A DNA stretch of 64,000 nucleotides, taken from the NCBI GenBank assembly GCA_004352715.1, contig SCFE01000067.1, positions 1,466,516 to 1,530,515 of the forward strand, given 5' to 3'. Shown piece after piece: positions 1-13,002 of the stretch. Source of the DNA: Hofstenia miamia. Taxonomy: Eukaryota; Xenacoelomorpha; Acoela. How positions within the stretch are numbered: position 1 is the stretch's first letter; every line of letters starts with the position of its first letter. The notes beneath the pieces are model-generated. The model was not told where the DNA came from, did not search any database, and was given only the letters and a program-made list of their open reading frames with translations. Both the position numbers and the translations under genes were made by a program.

Positions 1-1200
1 ACTGCTAGTCTCTCATGCACACTTGTGAACTTCTTCAGCCAATACCCATGTACCTCATCTCTGCCTGGCGCCTTCCAATTCTTCATCTTCTTTAGAGCCT
101 CCTTTAGCTTTGCCGTTGTGATTACTTCTTCTTCTTGTCTGAACTCCTTGTGCATCTGCTCACTCTCTTTCTCTGGTCCCGCACTTCCCCATATATTCTC
201 CCAGAACCTTACTGCATCTTCGCCTGCTCTAGCTGTAGCCTTTTCTCCTGCATCTAGTTCTTTGTAGAATCTTCCTTCTTGAGTCTCAAACTTCATATTG
301 TCTCTTGCCTGCTTCGCCCTTGCCCTATATTTTCTTAGTTTCTCAGCTTCTGCAACTAATCTCTGCTTTAGCTATTCTCTTGCAGTTTCTATTGTCTTCC
401 CTTTACCTACCCTGCATCTGTTCTGCACTGCCTTAATTGTCCTGATCTTCCCTATTTGCTCCTAATCTTTGCCACTTTATTCTCAATTCTTCTCTCCCTT
501 GCTGGCTTGTTGTCTCCCTTATCTTCTTGTCGTCTTTTCTTCTTTATGTCCATGCCTACATTCTTCAGCACTTCCCATGCGCCTGCATACACTAAGCTAT
601 TTACTTCTGTGACACTCCTAGCATCTATCCTCTCCAACACTTTATTGACCTTTGCTGTTTCTACTGCTAGCTTGCTTTTCTTAACTCCTCTTGGAACTGG
701 CAACCTAGTTCTCTCACCTATTTCTTCCTTCATCTTTTTCTTGATTGCTGCTTCAGTTTCTGCGTCCACTGGTTCTGCTTCTTCCGCCAATTGTGCCTCA
801 ACGTCTATCACTTCATCTTCCCTCTGCTTAGCCTGTTCAACTCTCTTTTTCCCTTTANTCTTGGAACTGGCAACCTAGTTCTCTCACCTATTTCTTCCTT
901 CATCTTTTACTTGATTGCTGCTTCAGTTTCTGCGTCCACTGGTTCTGCTTCTTTCGCCAATTGTGCCTCAACGTCTATCACTTCATCTTCCATCTGCTTA
1001 GCCTGTTCAACTCTCTTTTTCCCTTTACTCTCATCCAACTGTAACTTTCGCACTTGTCCTGCAAGCCTCTGCTCTGTAACTTCTAATCCTGTTTCTGCCT
1101 TCCTCCATTCTTCCAACATTCTCTTCCTGTAACCCCTCTCATCTGGCCTGCTTCTTCTGTAACACTCCAATGCTGTTCTGTTCTGCTCATCTGTCCATTT
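1..1200 (-). mobile_element. LINE fragment, R2/R4/NeSL-type reverse-transcriptase polyprotein (5' part)
   Basis: Read on the minus strand, this stretch encodes the lysine/glutamate-rich region that precedes the reverse transcriptase of R2/R4/NeSL-like LINEs, followed by the start of the RT itself. From 1200 downwards it shows a WTDEQN/RRSRPDERGYRKRMLEEW segment, a charged helical stretch, a region ending AGEDAVRFWENIWG, and then the WKAPGRDEVHGYWLKK motif near position 60, which is typical of the RT fingers in this group. The frame is broken: pieces at 1170-907 and 811-452 lie in different frames, and the next stop follows IRSK near 452. The element runs off the left edge of the window, so the catalytic core is not visible. 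It is a dead copy. The clade is assigned from remembered family style and is less certain than the LINE identity. Confidence 0.75.
689..1028. repeat. 170-bp direct duplication joined at a single N
   Basis: Positions 689-858 and 859-1028 are near-identical copies that differ at only a few bases. The single ambiguous base (858) sits at the junction and corresponds to the C at 1028. Since 170 is not a multiple of three, the duplication shifts the LINE frame. The copy at 859-1028 also carries a minus-strand stop (TAA) where the other copy reads AAA. A one-N join between overlapping copies suggests an assembly merge rather than a biological duplication. Confidence 0.85.
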
Positions 1201-3270
1201 GTGCCGTTATTTAATTTAAATAACCACGAAAAGTAATTGATCACATTCAGCAATTGATCAAAACTAACAGGGCTTTCAAAGTTTCATGAAAATAAAGTTT
1301 GAAATTTGAATTCAAAAATTGATTTGAAAATTTAAATATTATTTAATTCAAAGTTTGACCTGAAATTTGAAAGTTTGAAAACTTGATTTCAAGTTTGATA
1401 TTTTTTAGAAACAGTTCTTACATACAAAAGAAATGCATATTTATTTGACTGTAAGGTGTAATTAAATATACATAAGAACATAAGGTAGGTACAAAACCAC
1501 ATGCGCAAATCTCATACCTATATCCTTGGTCACAATATGGAGCTCATACTATAAAATTGTTAAAGATACATAGCCCACTCTCAAGGCAATACATATATTA
1601 TGTATTGCCTTGCCCACTCTCTATAAAGAATAGAAAATATGATTATTATACTTATTAAATGGAGACATCAAATGTGTAGTAATAAATGCCTTGTTATTTT
1701 TAAATTGCTCACTTAATTATTCCAGATAAATCAACAAACTAACAAAATACATATGTTATATTATTTGAATATCAAACTTTGCCCTTTAGCCTTCAAAATT
1801 TGATTTGAAATTTCAATTTTGGAATTTTCCATAGTTTGATTTGAAAATTTTGAACTTTTGTAAAAATTTGAAAATTTGATTTAAAAGTTCTGACAACTAG
1901 CACTGATAAAATTTATCGTTATAATGTTTTAGTGTATTTCCTTGCGCATTCTATTGAAGATTTACAGGTAATTCTATTCAAATGGCTAATAAATAGCTGA
2001 TTTAAGTAATTAACTAATTCAGGTTTCTACATACAAACCCTTAATATTGCTGTCGAAAAGTTGTTTGTTTTTCAGCTTTCTAAAATAATTAACAAATTCC
2101 TGTGATTAAAATTATTTAGCATTTTATCTGATAATGGTTTTGTCTCGAACGCCATTAATTCAAGGCGGAAGGGGTGGAGAAGAAGCGACTACTAATGACG
2201 AAGTCTGCATGCATATAAAGAGTCATAAGGTCGTTTCTTACTTCAACATTTTTATTGATGCGTACCCTTTGTCATAAGTTGGAGCTAAACATCATTAGTG
2301 TGGTGGGTGGTTGGAATTAAGTTAATTGTCTCTAAGTCTTTCATTCATGTATAATAACCATTGTGTTAATTCAATAATTTTTGTACTAATTTTTTCCGAC
2401 TATTTCTTCACCTGGATATAAGCAAATTATACTATCGGCAATGTTAGGGAATTTAATTACTTCCGAATTTTGAATATGGTAGTTCTTAGTATCAGCAAAT
2501 AAGTGTATCACGTCGATTATGGTTGACTCGTATCCGGATCTGGCTAACATGGAGTTTGCTCGAAACATAGGTTATGATAGAGATTATAAGCAAATGAAAG
2601 TGTGGGTTATTGAAAAAATGCATTGGAGGCTTGTAGAATAACATATTTTTGGCCCCGGCCCCGTACTTGTCCGTCTCCAGTTGAATCTATAATCCATGTA
2701 AGATTTGTATCTTTCTGTCTGGTCCCGTCTTGTGCATCTATTTCTCGTTCCTCGGAAGATTAATTCTGATAAAATTTTGTATAAAGCGCAGAGAAGAAAT
2801 ATACATACAATAGCAAATTTGAAATGAATTTTGTCTCGATCCAGTGTCTTGTTCTTGGTCCCGTTCTCCGTCTTGCAGAATTGGTACAAAAAGAGCCAGC
2901 AACGGGACTGGTTTTGTAAGACTTAAAGTGCATGTGTATATGCATTTTTAAGCAAACACCCTTGTACGGTTTGAAAAGACACATTTACGAAATCAATGTT
3001 GCAATGATTACAAATATATGTATAGATTAGTTTACAAAAGAAACCATATAAAAGCAGCTGTACAAAAATTTAATGATTTCAAAAGAAATAGAATCAATAA
3101 CAAAACAAACACAAATAAGAGTCAAAGCAAATTTATTGCGCAATGTATATGTATACCAAAAATCTACAAACTATCAGGTGACAAATAAAATAAAATATAA
3201 ACAAATAATTACAAATTCATATGTGACATATATAGTAATATAATCAATGTTTGTATGAATGTTTGTGTAG
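1201..3270. other. Intergenic, no gene recognised; GAAATTTGA-rich low complexity
   Basis: 1280-1410 and 1760-1900 are built from variants of TTTGAAATTTGAA. The two blocks are partly inverted copies: one ends in AAGTTTGATA and the other begins TATCAAACTT. 2640-2900 contains three loose copies of a GGTCCCGT-type motif. A 60-codon minus-strand ORF at 2386-2568 looks moderately coding-like, but I do not recognise it. Confidence 0.5.
1573..1621. repeat. 29-nt hairpin between 10-bp direct repeats
   Basis: The direct repeat GCCCACTCTC occurs at 1573-1582 and again at 1612-1621. Exactly between them, 1583-1611 is a perfect hairpin with 13-nt arms (AAGGCAATACATA and its complement) and a 3-nt loop. 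This resembles a minimal inverted-repeat insertion with a target duplication, or a templated insertion during repair. Confidence 0.8.
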
Positions 3271-3274
3271 GTGC

Positions 3275-4080
3275 TCAGTGTTGAATGTATGTTTCGAATG
3301 CATAAATTGTAGTACCGTCCGCTAATGTATATTGGTTTATTAGAAGAAATTGCTTCAATTTTTTTCTAAACTTTTTATAGTTTTTTTCTATTCGTGTCAC
3401 ATTATCTAAATAATTCCACAATTTAATTGATATGTGATGAAAGCCATTAGAATTTTTATCTAAGCAGAGGCATTTTTGCACTCATTCATTTAATTTAATA
3501 TTGTCATTAAGAAAAAGGAGAGATATTTGTAAAGATTTGAATTTAAATAAAATAGATAGCATATGCAGATGAATTTGGTAGAACAGAGATAATATCTTAT
3601 ATTATGGATATACTGATGCTTTTGTGCAAAGTTTAAAGTTTTTATACACAAATTAAATATCATTGATAGAAACATACGATGTTTCGAATTTAGGTTAGTA
3701 AAAGAAACGAACAGTTTTGAAAATGAGACAAACAGAAAACATGTATCAGTTGTTTATGAAAATTGCTTGATATTACATTGCGTAAGTGATAAAGATATCT
3801 AATGCCTTCAGTCATTTTTTGAATCTTATTCAGGAGAAATTTTTCAAATTTTAATTCATTACCTATCTCCACTCCTAAATAGCTGACTGACTCACTTTGC
3901 TTTATTGGCTTATTATTTATCTTAATCTATATCACGTATTAGGTTTCTTTGGGCCTTCGGTGAGAAAATTATAAATTGTGTTTTTTTCAATATTTAGTTT
4001 TATTCGATTGTTTGTAAAATAATTGTTTAATTTTTCTACATCTGTTTGGAGGTTTATTGTATTTTTTTAGTAATAACAAT
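3275..4080 (-). mobile_element. LINE reverse transcriptase C-terminal remnant
   Basis: On the minus strand the pieces read in LINE order. Near 4075-3960 is a segment like NNLQTDVEKLNNYFTNN. Then comes VSYLGVEIGNELKFEK (about 3890-3830), followed by MTEGIRYLYHLRN and HKQLIHVFCLSHFQ. The part nearest 3275 reads FHHISIKLWNYLDN with a lysine-rich tail ending ADGTTIYAFETY. These match the thumb and C-terminal region after the RT palm in CR1/Jockey-like LINEs (family knowledge). At least two frameshifts separate the segments (3872-3690 and 3481-3275 are in different frames). The fingers and palm are missing and the copy is inactive. Confidence 0.7.
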
Positions 4081-4109
4081 AATAATATTAAAATGATTGA
4101 TGGTTTACT

Positions 4110-4830
4110 GTTAGAGTTGGCTTAAGAACTGAAATAGCGTGACGTTATGAGGATGACATTACGCCTCTGTAGAATCACTGACAGTTGCTCAAAAATTTTT
4201 CTGATTACAAAATTATGTTTAGTGTTAGCAGACCGAGATTCAGCCATGGAACCAATTCTTTGAAGGTGTTTGATGGCAAGAGAAGACCAACCTCCAAGAG
4301 ATTCAGCAAACAAAGGAATAAACTGAATTCCCCAAGCAAGAAAAAATGTGGCGTGCTTGGCTATTTACGATCATCTACGACTTCGAAAGCATGGCCAGCA
4401 GTAATTCCAGCATGAGACAAGGTTGATGATTGCAAGGAACTGATGATGGCTACAGCAAGAGCTGCAGAATGACCGGCAGACCAACAAGGGAGCGAGACAA
4501 AGTGAGATTTCTCTTCTCAAGAATAGGGGCGAGAGCAGCTTTACAAGCAATATTAAATATAACATCACGAACCCTATCATGGCGATATATTTTATCACCA
4601 TCATCAACTCAACAAATGGCACTATCGATGTAAATGCCAAGAGTCTTTTTGCATTTTTCGCATGGCTGCTCATTGCTGAGGAGTGGTATACCTAAAGGAT
4701 AGCAGAGATTTTCTCGGAACTCTGAAGGCGCTAATGTAAGACCAAGAGCCTTCAGAGGTATCGCAGAAAGCCAGTCACCACTGTGAGGAAGAGAACATGA
4801 TTGAAAAGTATATCTGGAAGTCATAGTCGA
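4110..4830 (-). mobile_element. Retroelement RT-polyprotein C-terminal remnant (ESLGGW type)
   Basis: Minus-strand pieces follow, in order, the C-terminal part of a widespread invertebrate RT-containing polyprotein. They are SGDWLSAIPLKALGL (about 4775), LGIPLLSNEQPCEKC with paired cysteines (about 4690), a degenerate RHDRVRDVIFN block, HAFEVVDDRK, AWGIQFIPLFAESLGGW (about 4300), and an IFEQLSVILQRRNV tail near 4150. Several frameshifts and at least one stop interrupt it. I recognise the arrangement from annotated reverse-transcriptase proteins of marine invertebrates, but cannot place it in a named clade. It sits directly upstream, in its own reading direction, of the LINE remnant at 3275-4080. 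They are probably two insertions that landed side by side, since their C-terminal types differ. Confidence 0.65.
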
Positions 4831-7304
4831 TGTTATTGCATAGTATTTAAGTTGTAAAGAAAAACCTCATCAATTTTTGAAGGAATGGAACTTACCCGAA
4901 TATGAAAAAAAGGAAATGTGGTTTATTGACACATCCACTTATGAATGCGTTCTCATACACTGGTGTAAATTTGTGTTAAAAAAATTCTTGTGCATGAAGT
5001 AAATGAAGGTATTCCTTTTTTCAAAAAAAACTTCCTAATGTTCAGATAATCAGGAGGTTGAAAGTCGCCGGGAGCTACAGCTAAGTTAAGCTATTTATTT
5101 TTCAGTAGATAGACCTCTCAAACCAGCGACCATGACGAATTTTAAATCGTAAGTGAAAGAGGAGAAATTATTCTATTTCTTAGTGGATTCGAATTGTGGC
5201 AATATTTATTAGGTCGTCACAGATTTTAAACCTCTTCTGCATTTCGTTGCCATATGGAGATAAATCCATAGCATGATATTAGAAAAAGGATTTATACTGG
5301 TTTGTGTAGTTTTGTCATAAACCAACACACAGCTGTTACCGAGTGAATTTTCTTAATTATCTCAAAAATTTATATGCTTTTAGAATTCTTTGATATACAT
5401 AAGATAATGGTATTTGTGGTAATGCAGAAGAGCGTTAATAAATGGTTTTGTAATTTCGAATAATACACGTGTTCGCACGACAATTTCCACAAATATTACA
5501 TGTATTATTCATGTAAGTTCTTCGTAATAATTCTCAAAAAATTACTAGCAAACAGCAGAATAAAATGTTTTCATAATATTATATATTAGAAGAAAATTCT
5601 AATTAATGTAGCTCAACGAACAGAGGATTAACTTATTCACAATTTGCTACGACCTTCAATATAAAATGGATTTCCTCTAATTAATTTTGAACGTATGATT
5701 AACCATTGTTGTAACCAAGAGTTGACGATCACTTAGCCAAAGTATGAATAGAACATTTATTTCGTTATTATTTTTATTCATTCATTCTTGTTCTTATATG
5801 CCGAAAATAATGTACAGATTTTCCAACGCATTTTCTTTCATAGCCGGGATTTCAGACAAAAGCTTAGGATCTTCAGGTTGCGTCGAGTGGGTTTGTATTG
5901 GGTCGGGTAGGTTTTTTCATTCTGCAATTTATAAAAGTATTTTCCACTTGCACACTTCAACAAATTTATCACCATACTTTATAAGTATTTATTGAGATTT
6001 TCTAGTAAGTGGGATGGTGCAACTTTTCTATTTTTTTATTGGGCCAGCTGTCACATACGTGGAAGTAGTGCAGGTCGGTTCGAGTGTTTTTATTGACCGG
6101 TTCTACCTATGAAAACCACTACTCATTCTTCTATGACTTAATGCAAATTGATATTTCGTGAGTGGACATATTAATACACTATTTGAGTTTGTTTCTTTAT
6201 ATAAAAGAAACCGTCGGATTGCACACAAGGCTGTCTATGGAATATTATGCTGTTATCATCACTAATATTAGTTGAATGCTAGTTCTATTTATATATTTAT
6301 ATATTTACAGAGGAAACTGCACTGCATGCATTTTTACTCCCTCTTTCGATATCGGGATTTCTCAAATCCTGCCGATGTGTGTGTGTCGGAATTCGGGATA
6401 CTCACCACGAAATCGGGATAGTTCGACAGTGTGAACGTATGCAAAAGGATGCTGAGTTATTAGTGAATCTTCTTAATAATTATTGTGTGGTAATAGGGAT
6501 GGAGTATTGAAAATGAACTACTTGAAATCATTCTGTCCCCATGTGTACTTCAATTTTCATACGTAAATATATCAGTAGCAGCTGTGCAGTGTAATCATTT
6601 ATTAAAACCAAAACTCTCAAACGTGATTCTACTGCATTTGCAAACTATCCCCGCCTCACGCACGCAAGACATGACCGCACATCGCAAGCTTTTCTTCGGG
6701 CATTTGATTAGCGATGGAAATTTTGGGTAAAAATGAAGTACGAGGAGAAAAGATAGTATGTTTCCATTTTCTTCCAAAATCCGCTAGGCAGACGTACCAT
6801 TGCGGCGCTTACAATTTTTTCGGAAAGAAAGCGTAGGTTACCTTTCAGAAAAAATCTCATTAACAAAATATGCAACTTTTCTTCCATTTCTTCGAATAAA
6901 AATGCGGCTTTCAATGTTTTCCGAAATTTTCATTAGAATCAACACTTCAATTTAGTAATGACGTCGATATAATTTGCAGAAATATTTCTACCTTAACTGG
7001 TCAATTTCAATTAATTTTTTTAAAATTAAATAAAAACAAAAACCGCACTTGCAGCTCACCGCTTATAAAAACGTTTGACGTCAATTATAAACGAATTTTA
7101 GTATATCAGATAAAAGTCGAATTTCAGTAATTTTAAAAATTGACATCTTAGAAGAAAGGTGCCTTTTACTTAATATATAACTTTGCTATTTTTCTATGCA
7201 TATTCTTTTTTTAAGTTTATTGGTAAATTTGTCACGTTTGAAAACGCTAAAAAAATTTTAAAATATAAAATAAATTTTACAAAATATGAAATTTATAAAA
7301 ATAC
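4831..7304. other. Likely RECK intron or 3' region; no exon recognised
   Basis: The RECK donor at 7304-7303 faces into this stretch, so at least one further exon (expected to encode a Kazal domain) should lie at lower coordinates. I looked on the minus strand for a Kazal pattern (CG-x-NG-x-TY-x3-C) and found none. A cysteine-containing ORF at 6777-6595 does not fit. Short GC-richer patches with CGGGAT or GGGTCGG units at 5880-5915, 6060-6115 and 6345-6430 look like decayed transposon tips. Confidence 0.4.
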
Positions 7305-7406
7305 CTGTTATTGGATAGTTTGAAGCACAAACTCTCTTGGAACATGTTATAACACCAGAATCACAAATGCAAATCTTGCAATCATCGTCATAAAAAGAAC
7401 CATCGT
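7305..7406 (-). CDS. RECK: RECK exon: VWC/pacifastin-like cysteine module
   Basis: 102 bp, phase 1 at both ends. The acceptor is TTGTTTAG at 7407 and the donor is G/GTATTT at 7304. It encodes a module with DGSFYDDDCKICIC and then DSGVITCSKRVC. The pattern C-x2-C-x-C-x6-C-x4-C matches the vertebrate RECK segment before the first Kazal domain, which reads DCNVCSC...CSTRLC from memory. Its first cysteine comes from the previous exon (TARC). The last codons (NYPIT plus a split codon) lead into an exon I could not find. The neighbouring intron to 7769 is 363 bp. Confidence 0.92.
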
Positions 7407-8994
7407 CTAAACAATGCTTGTAAAATGTAATGTGTATAACATTTATGCACACCTATTGCCTAGATTACTATTATTTTCAATAAAGCAAGATGAGTAAACT
7501 AAGAATTTTTATTCAAGGTGGTTTTCAAAATTTCATAGGAGTATTATTAATAAAAATATTAAGCTAATAAGAAATAACCCTTACTAACTAGATATACGGA
7601 AGATCCATTTTAGAGACATGTATGGAATTGAATTATAATCTGATTTTTGTTAAAAATGTTGGGATTGTTGATTTTAAAAGTAACATTTTGAAGTCAAATT
7701 TCATTAAACGTTTTCCTATCTAGATTTATGATGGAACTTAGGGACTTTTTGAAGCTGCTAAAGCCTTACCTCGATATCTTCCATCCACATTACATCTTGC
7801 AGTTTTGGAGAGTGCAGGAAAATCTGTGCATTGCTTTAAATCTTTAGGATGGTGAGGATCACATTTGCAGAACTTATTTTCATTTTTGTAGTGATAGACG
7901 CCCTCTGGGACAGCGAGGCTTGAAGAAGATCCAACTGAACAACCTAATGGATAACTAATAATAATTTTATTAGTGCAAAAGTTTGGAATAATTTTACGAA
8001 TCATAGAGCTTCACCAGCTAAGCATTTACAAATTGCGATCATATTCCATGATAGCTTTCACTATATATTTTAAAACTATTTTAAATGATCAATTTTAACT
8101 ACCTGGGTTGCATATTCTTCCGCCACATGAATCTACTGCCATGTAGCAATCTGACCGATCCGCTAAGCATATTCTGTCCGATGGACAAGAATTATTAAAA
8201 CAAGGAAAATTCGTTTTTTCTTTGGTGGTAAGAGTTTCGCTTGGTTCTAAAGAGGCAAATTTGTAAAATTTACAACCGATTTTTTATTTTACAATTTCTG
8301 TGAAATCGCTTAGCAATTAAAGTCATATAGGAGCAAAAGCATAGAGCATTTATAATGAAACTAAACTATATTAAGCTCATGCCATTGTATAGTCTGTTGA
8401 GGAATCTATTAGCATTACTTGTAAAGGGTTTCAGTGGTACGCATTCGGAACGGTCGTCTATTGGTGCAATCCGTTTGCAATGTTCCTCTGGAGATAATTT
8501 CGACGATGAATGCAAACACTCTTTCAGCAGATCAACACACTCGGAACTAAATGCACCATATGAAATACAACTATATAACACAAATATTCCTCTAAAATAA
8601 AATGAAATGCAGGGATTATCATAGCTTTATCTTAACTCTCTGGAACCATAAGTAATACAAAATAATTTACATCTGATGTTTCATTATAATTATATTTTTT
8701 GAGCCACCTAACAACTCTGCTAAATTTAAAAATAACATTTTCTAGTATAAAGAATGATATATCTCATTGCAAACGTTTTGGGATGATAAATTTTAGAATC
8801 ATACTGATAATCTCGTGGAAAAATGGTTTCCATACATAATATAACTTTAATCAACCTTAATAATTTCACAAGATGGCGCTCGATAACATTTTTGAGTTTA
8901 TACAGCCAGTCATATCCAAAAAGGCTTAAGAAATTGCACAGCTATAATTACGCGAACTAACTATTTCCTGAATTAATAGAATTTTGAAATATTG

Positions 8995-9048
<54 letters not shown>

Positions 9049-11387
9049 CAATATTTCAAAATTCGAGTTAAATTCAAAGCCTATAAATCAGAGTTTTCAA
9101 AATGTAACTGCTTTGGCATAATACAACCAATGCATAGTAAAAGCATTTGCACATATGTTTTTGTTTGTTTTGGTGCAGTCGGATCAAATTCAGGAAGATG
9201 GGTCGAGTCGGGTTCAAAAAATGTGACCCAATTTCCAGGCCTGATTTGAAATCAAGAGAAAAAGAACACTGAGAGGTCACTAAATGCATCATACATAAGT
9301 TTCAGAATACAATCTAGGTATTATTGCTTGCAAAGGGAATTCATTATGCACTTGAACCTGAACCGCACACAATATTGGGGATAAATTATCCCAGCAATTC
9401 GACTAGGATAATTAAGATTGATTTTGATTTTCCAATTATAATCTGAATTATGTTAATTTATTGACTATGTTACAATGTAATAAAATTTTTTGTTAGTAAA
9501 CATGAAATAATGAATCCTTGTTACTTACAAACAAAACGTGTTCGTATGATTGCGTGCATGGCATGGACGGATGTGAACAGCGCAAGCAGCAGCTTTCCAA
9601 AATTCACTACGACATTTCGAAATCTTTTTTACAGGAATTGGATCATTCAAATTCGAAATGCTTATGCGACCTTTCTTTAACCAATCTTGATAAAAACTTT
9701 TGGCTTTCTGATCACTTTCTAATGCGCATGAACGAAACAATTGGTAGGGTCTAAACAAAGCAGTTCTTAAGCGTTGTATTGAAAATCTATCGTCTAACAA
9801 TTCAATTGAACTAAATGACCTAAGCAGGCTAAAACTAACTTATTTGTTACTGTGGTATAAATCATTCAAAATGAATGAGAGAAAAACCAGATTAGCATAC
9901 GAATCCAACTTCTCAGGTATATAAGCGGATATTTTTAATAAGTAGGGTAGTTAAGAAATGGAGCATTTGAACCTTCTAACAATGATATGGAGTAATAAAC
10001 GTTTTTGAATTACCGGGAACTATAAACATATTTACATATCTGTTTATATGCAAACACACTAATTTATATCTGATGTGAATATGTGTGTGCATAGACTTTG
10101 TCTTATCATTTTCAAAATTATTGGTTATGAAAATTTACATGTGAAAATACGCGTTTCTTTTGCTGAAACTTAGGGAATTTGCTGCCATCTGTTTAAACAG
10201 TTCGGAATTTAGGGGACGCCAGATGAAGCTTAGAAAGAAATGGCATTTTGAAAGTTATTGTGCCACGTTACACCTTTGCCATATGTTTCTAATTACTATA
10301 AGTATTCGTAAATATATTTATATGTCCTATAAAATCGACAACGTTTTTTCTTACGCTCTATAGAAGCTCAATAACCGGTAAGTGTTCGCTATAGGATGCA
10401 TCAAACCATGATTTCCTACATTAACTAATACCTATTAATCCTAATTAATTTTTTAGTTGCAAGTGGACTAAGAAAACACAGTGGTGAATTACTATACTGC
10501 AGTTCATTCGACAAATTTTGGTTTGGGTCAGTTCATTTGATTCGATACGTTTTCCATTTTGTCTTAAGATGGGCAATGTATGTGACACTCGGATTCATTG
10601 TAACTTGGATTTGGATTGTCATTGGAATGGATTTGTAAAAATATTTTAGCACTTTTTTACACTTAAAATTGCATGAGCGTGGTATGAGCTTAAACTTTTA
10701 TGGCAATTCCAGTTTTGTGTAATTAACCATGTTCTAGCAAATGTTGATTAATACTCTATTCGAATCCGTCTAACACGAAAAATGAAGAATGCTTAAATTT
10801 CAAGAATTTTTTGTGAAAATATAATGGAATCGATGGCCAATTTCAATTAAAATTTAGTCTATAAAATTTAAATGAAAAATAATGTTGCAAATTTTAATCG
10901 AAACAAATTCTGTATTATCTTAAAAATTGCAATATGTTAGAATCATCATGTCCTATTTCAATCTCTAATCCAAGCTTTCGAAACTAAAAGTACGATATAT
11001 TCTACAAATATGGAATCTGACTTTGTCAGAATTTTTAATTGGAACATAAAATGCAATTTATTTTCAACATAATAAATTTGACCATCATGCTGAATAAAAC
11101 AACATAATACATTAAAGTAAAAATAGACTTCACTGTAGAATGCTGTCTCTGATTGCCTTTTAAGTTAGCCTTGGTTTCTATGTGTTAATTAACAGTGAAA
11201 TTATTTATTTTTTCTCATTCTATCTTAGGCTCGACTAAGTTTAGACCGACATGTAGCATTCTCTAAATATGAGCACATTTTTCAACAAAACTTAATATCT
11301 TCAGATTATTAAGAAGCAAATTGCAATGTTTTGGCAGAGAAGGAAAATATATGGTGCACTATAAACTAAAATAAAATATGAATAAAC

Positions 11388-11423
<36 letters not shown>

Positions 11424-12967
11424 GGTTGTAATTTTAAATAAGTTTGTGAATGTAAGTTTTTATAATGAAAAGCGATTTTTTATGCTCTATTCAATTTTTG
11501 GAAATATTATCTAATGAGGTGCTAATTTGGTGAAACTGTAAGAAATGTACGCATACAAAATTTCTTTGATTATTTAAGTAACAATTCAAATCTAAAGTGA
11601 GGTTACCTAAATGTGCCAATGTGAAAAATTAATTTTGAATTTCTTTTGTAAAAACAAGAATTCAATTTTCAGTAAACCTTAAAAATAATCTCTTTGTTTG
11701 AAATATCGCAATATTATATTTGATGATTTAAATTTAAATTTATGTTCATTTGCGATTTACAAATCATTTAAAGTAATTACAAAAATGGAATTCTCCACTG
11801 CAAACTATCTGCTAAATTTGTACTAACTCTTGTCTGAACTATCAAATATTTGTCTATGTATAAATAGGCCTAGTAAACTCGGAGCATGCTATAATTGACC
11901 TGCAGGTATAGTAAACAATGGTTAAGCATGAATCTTTTAATTTATTGATTTACAACACTTTGAAACGATGTTAGTTTAAAGATAGTCAGATAAATTCATT
12001 TAGTTCATACGAGAAGATTTGATTTACAATAGTGAAATTGGACATAGAAACCAGCATTTAATTGTTAATAATGGCTTAAATCAAATAAAGGACAGTAAAA
12101 GTCAAGGGCAGAGACATAAAAGCAACACTGCATGAAATTTATGGTTGCATCATGGAGTTTTATAACCAACCAAAGTCGAATCATAAATTGGTAAATGTGC
12201 ATTAAATGTAGTGAATTTAACCGCCAAGGATAACACCCAAATTCATCCTCGATTGTACCAAGAAATTTTAGTAGAAACTAATGACGCAGTGTTCAGTAAA
12301 TATCACTTTCTAATTTAGCGATTTGAAAATGTCTTTTGCTTCGATAAAAGATCGTAAATTGAGATTTAATTGATGTATTTTTAATTGACTGAAGTGCCTA
12401 TGAAAACTTGCATCTCTGAAAAAAACACATTTTAAAATTCTATTAAGCATATTATTACAATTAATGAATTATCTGTAGCACAAAATTATCATAAATGTTT
12501 TATAAAATAATCTAAATTTTCTCTAGTAGTAAAATTTGTACGAGCGGGTACGAATTGAATAACATTTTGTCTGGAGTAATAGGCTATAACTAGCTTTGCA
12601 TATTGCTAATTACAATAAAAATACAGAAATTCATGAATTGTATTGGTGGATTTTATTAAAAATGATAATAAAAGCCCGTGATTTTCTAAGAGGTGTTGAA
12701 AAGTTTCTGTTATACGGTTTATTAAACCATCAGAAATAATTTCGATGTAGCATTTTGTTGAATAAATTAGTTTAGTTTAGAAACTGAAGTGCTACTACTC
12801 CACTGAGTCGGGATTTCTTTAATGTTTGGATATGAAAGCCTATATTAAGTATGTTAGACTACAACTGAAGCAATTGGTAATATATTAATCGTTCACTCAA
12901 TGCCATGTATACCTAACTCTATCTATTTATCTATCCTTATATCTATCTATATCTATATCTATATCTA

Positions 12968-13002
<35 letters not shown>

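Noticed and set aside
25-267. Plus-strand ORFs at the left end (including 456-878 and 791-1132)
   Set aside because: They are the opposite strand of the LINE, which reads clearly on minus.
6595-6777. Cysteine-containing minus-strand ORF as a Kazal exon of RECK
   Set aside because: Spacing does not fit a Kazal domain (no CGxNGxTY) and no splice pair fits the phase 1 donor at 7304.
7258-7452. Cysteine ORF starting at a Met near 7452
   Set aside because: The real coding part is the spliced exon 7305-7406. The Met and the ends of the ORF are intronic.
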